35,455 bases of DNA from an uncultured Brachyspira sp. GTDB lineage: Bacteria > Spirochaetota > Brachyspiria > Brachyspirales > Brachyspiraceae. Numbering within the stretch: the stretch's first letter is position 1; every line of letters starts with the position of its first letter. Positions 34,768 through 35,455 of the stretch are shown piece by piece. The notes under the pieces are model-generated. The model was not told the origin of the DNA. It saw only the letters and a list, made by a program, of their open reading frames with translations, and ran no database searches. The stretch lies in the NCBI GenBank assembly GCA_944392715.1, contig CALXXQ010000079.1:1-35455 (forward strand), in the 5' to 3' direction. Made by a program: the position numbers and the translations under genes.

Positions 34768-35455
34768 TCATGATTTTGCTCCGCTTGATTTTAATAATTC
34801 AATCATTTCTAAATGTCCGTTTTTTAAAGCATAATCCATAGATGTTTTACCAAAATTATCTTTAGCATTTACATCAGCACCTTTATCCAGCAAGTATTTT
34901 ACAACTCCTAAATATTCTAAATGAAAATTATCTGAAGCTGCAACCAAAGCATTATTTAAGTCATCAGCTCCTTTATCCAATAAATACTTTACTATTTCTA
35001 AATGACCGCCTCCTGAAGCTGCAACTAAAGCATTATTTAATCCATCCGCTCCTTTATCTAATAAATACTTTACTATTTCTAAATGACCGCCTCCTGAAGC
35101 TGAACTCAAAGCTGTTCCATGAAAGCCATCCTCAGCATTTATGTCAGCACCATTTTCTATTAACAATTTTACTATCTCTAAATAACCGCTTTCTGAAGAA
35201 TAACTTAAAGCTGTTCTAGTAAAATCATCTTTAGCATTTACATCAGCACCTTTGCTAAGTAAATATTTAACTATATCTAAATGTCCGCTATCTGAAGCAT
35301 AACCTAAAGCCCAATTTAAATCACTAGCACCATTTTCTATTAACAATTTTACTATCTCTAAATATCCTCCATCTGAAGCATAACATAAAGCAGTATCAAA
35401 ACCGCATTTGGCATTTACATCAGCACCTTTTTCTATTAAATATTTAACAACTTCT
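34768..35455 (-). CDS. Ankyrin-repeat protein, N-terminus cut by window edge
   Basis: At least 228 codons; the frame is open through 35455, and the TTG at 35346 is only an internal Leu codon, so the true start is outside. The visible part holds eight repeats. Several are 27 residues long (GADGLNNALVAASGGGHLEI type) and others are the usual 33 (GADVNAKDDFTRTALSYSSE). Two neighbouring 27-residue units are almost identical at DNA level (81-bp period, about 34967-35047 and 35048-35128). The C-terminus ends LKSSGAKS. Cytoplasmic or secreted cannot be decided without the start. Confidence 0.88.
   Translation of the reverse strand, partial: EVVKYLIEKGADVNAKCGFDTALCYASDGGYLEIVKLLIENGASDLNWALGYASDSGHLDIVKYLLSKGADVNAKDDFTRTALSYSSESGYLEIVKLLIENGADINAEDGFHGTALSSASGGGHLEIVKYLLDKGADGLNNALVAASGGGHLEIVKYLLDKGADDLNNALVAASDNFHLEYLGVVKYLLDKGADVNAKDNFGKTSMDYALKNGHLEMIELLKSSGAKS
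34967..35100 (-). repeat. Near-identical tandem 81-bp ankyrin units
   Basis: The segment starting GCTCCTTTATC at 34967 recurs at 35048 with very few changes over about 55 bases (plus-strand text ACTTTACTATTTCTAAATGA and ACCGCCTCCTGAAGCTG shared). The high identity indicates recent duplication or gene conversion. Confidence 0.8.

Noticed and set aside
34613..34841. Plus-strand open frame across the gap between the two ankyrin genes
   Set aside because: It runs antisense into the downstream ankyrin gene, has low-complexity composition and no ribosome binding site.
34967..35128. 81-bp direct repeats as a CRISPR or mobile element
   Set aside because: They are in-frame ankyrin units without spacers or terminal inverted repeats.

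Overview
The DNA is very AT-rich (I estimate 26-28% GC, not computed). Lipobox-type signal peptides, a tlyA gene, and many TPR, ankyrin and cyclic-nucleotide-binding-fold proteins suggest a Brachyspira-like spirochaete chromosome. That assignment is inference from gene content and composition. No tRNA, rRNA, CRISPR array, transposase or prophage gene was seen. Promoters are easy to read: most are close to TTGACA - 16 bp - TATAAT.

Left edge (1-2761, minus strand): a Type II restriction-modification pair (PD-(D/E)XK endonuclease, then a gamma-type NPPY adenine methyltransferase), followed by a signal-less BspA/DUF285-repeat protein and the start of an AAA/OLD-like P-loop ATPase. Tight spacing suggests one operon and perhaps a small defence module. 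Its promoter lies inside a perfect 9-bp inverted repeat and predicts a leaderless endonuclease mRNA.

2880-8007: an AldB-type aldehyde dehydrogenase broken by two compensating single-base frameshifts, its usual DUF779 partner, an AAC(6')-like acetyltransferase, a GHL10/YngK-type lipoprotein glycoside hydrolase and an unknown protein overlapping its end.

8008-14310: the most unusual region. Five consecutive paralogous genes each encode two CRP-type cyclic-nucleotide-binding (CNB) folds with one TPR-like hairpin between them and a CRP-like winged helix at the C-terminus. Each has its own promoter. The outer copies (1 and 5) keep a Shine-Dalgarno site and a recognisable HTH; the inner copies (2-4) lack an SD and have a degenerate HTH. 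The phosphate-binding cassettes lack the Arg/Glu that hold cAMP in CRP.

14307-24895: tlyA with an exported unknown protein; a GH57/DUF3536 enzyme carrying a run of about 17 A within its coding region; rlmE-rseC-unknown; a TPR protein with an Mrr-like C-terminal fold; and a PMCA-like P-type ATPase. The ATPase is preceded by its own promoter, a yybP-ykoY (Mn2+) riboswitch aptamer and a terminator that shares the P1 strand, so a transcriptional ON switch for metal efflux is predicted.

25426-35455: a lipoprotein, a 74-aa unknown protein, a PdxY-like kinase, a 917-aa exported TPR protein, a GT-B glycosyltransferase, dnaJ with a tail-anchored mini J-protein, a DUF1275 membrane protein and two ankyrin-repeat proteins, the last cut by the window edge.
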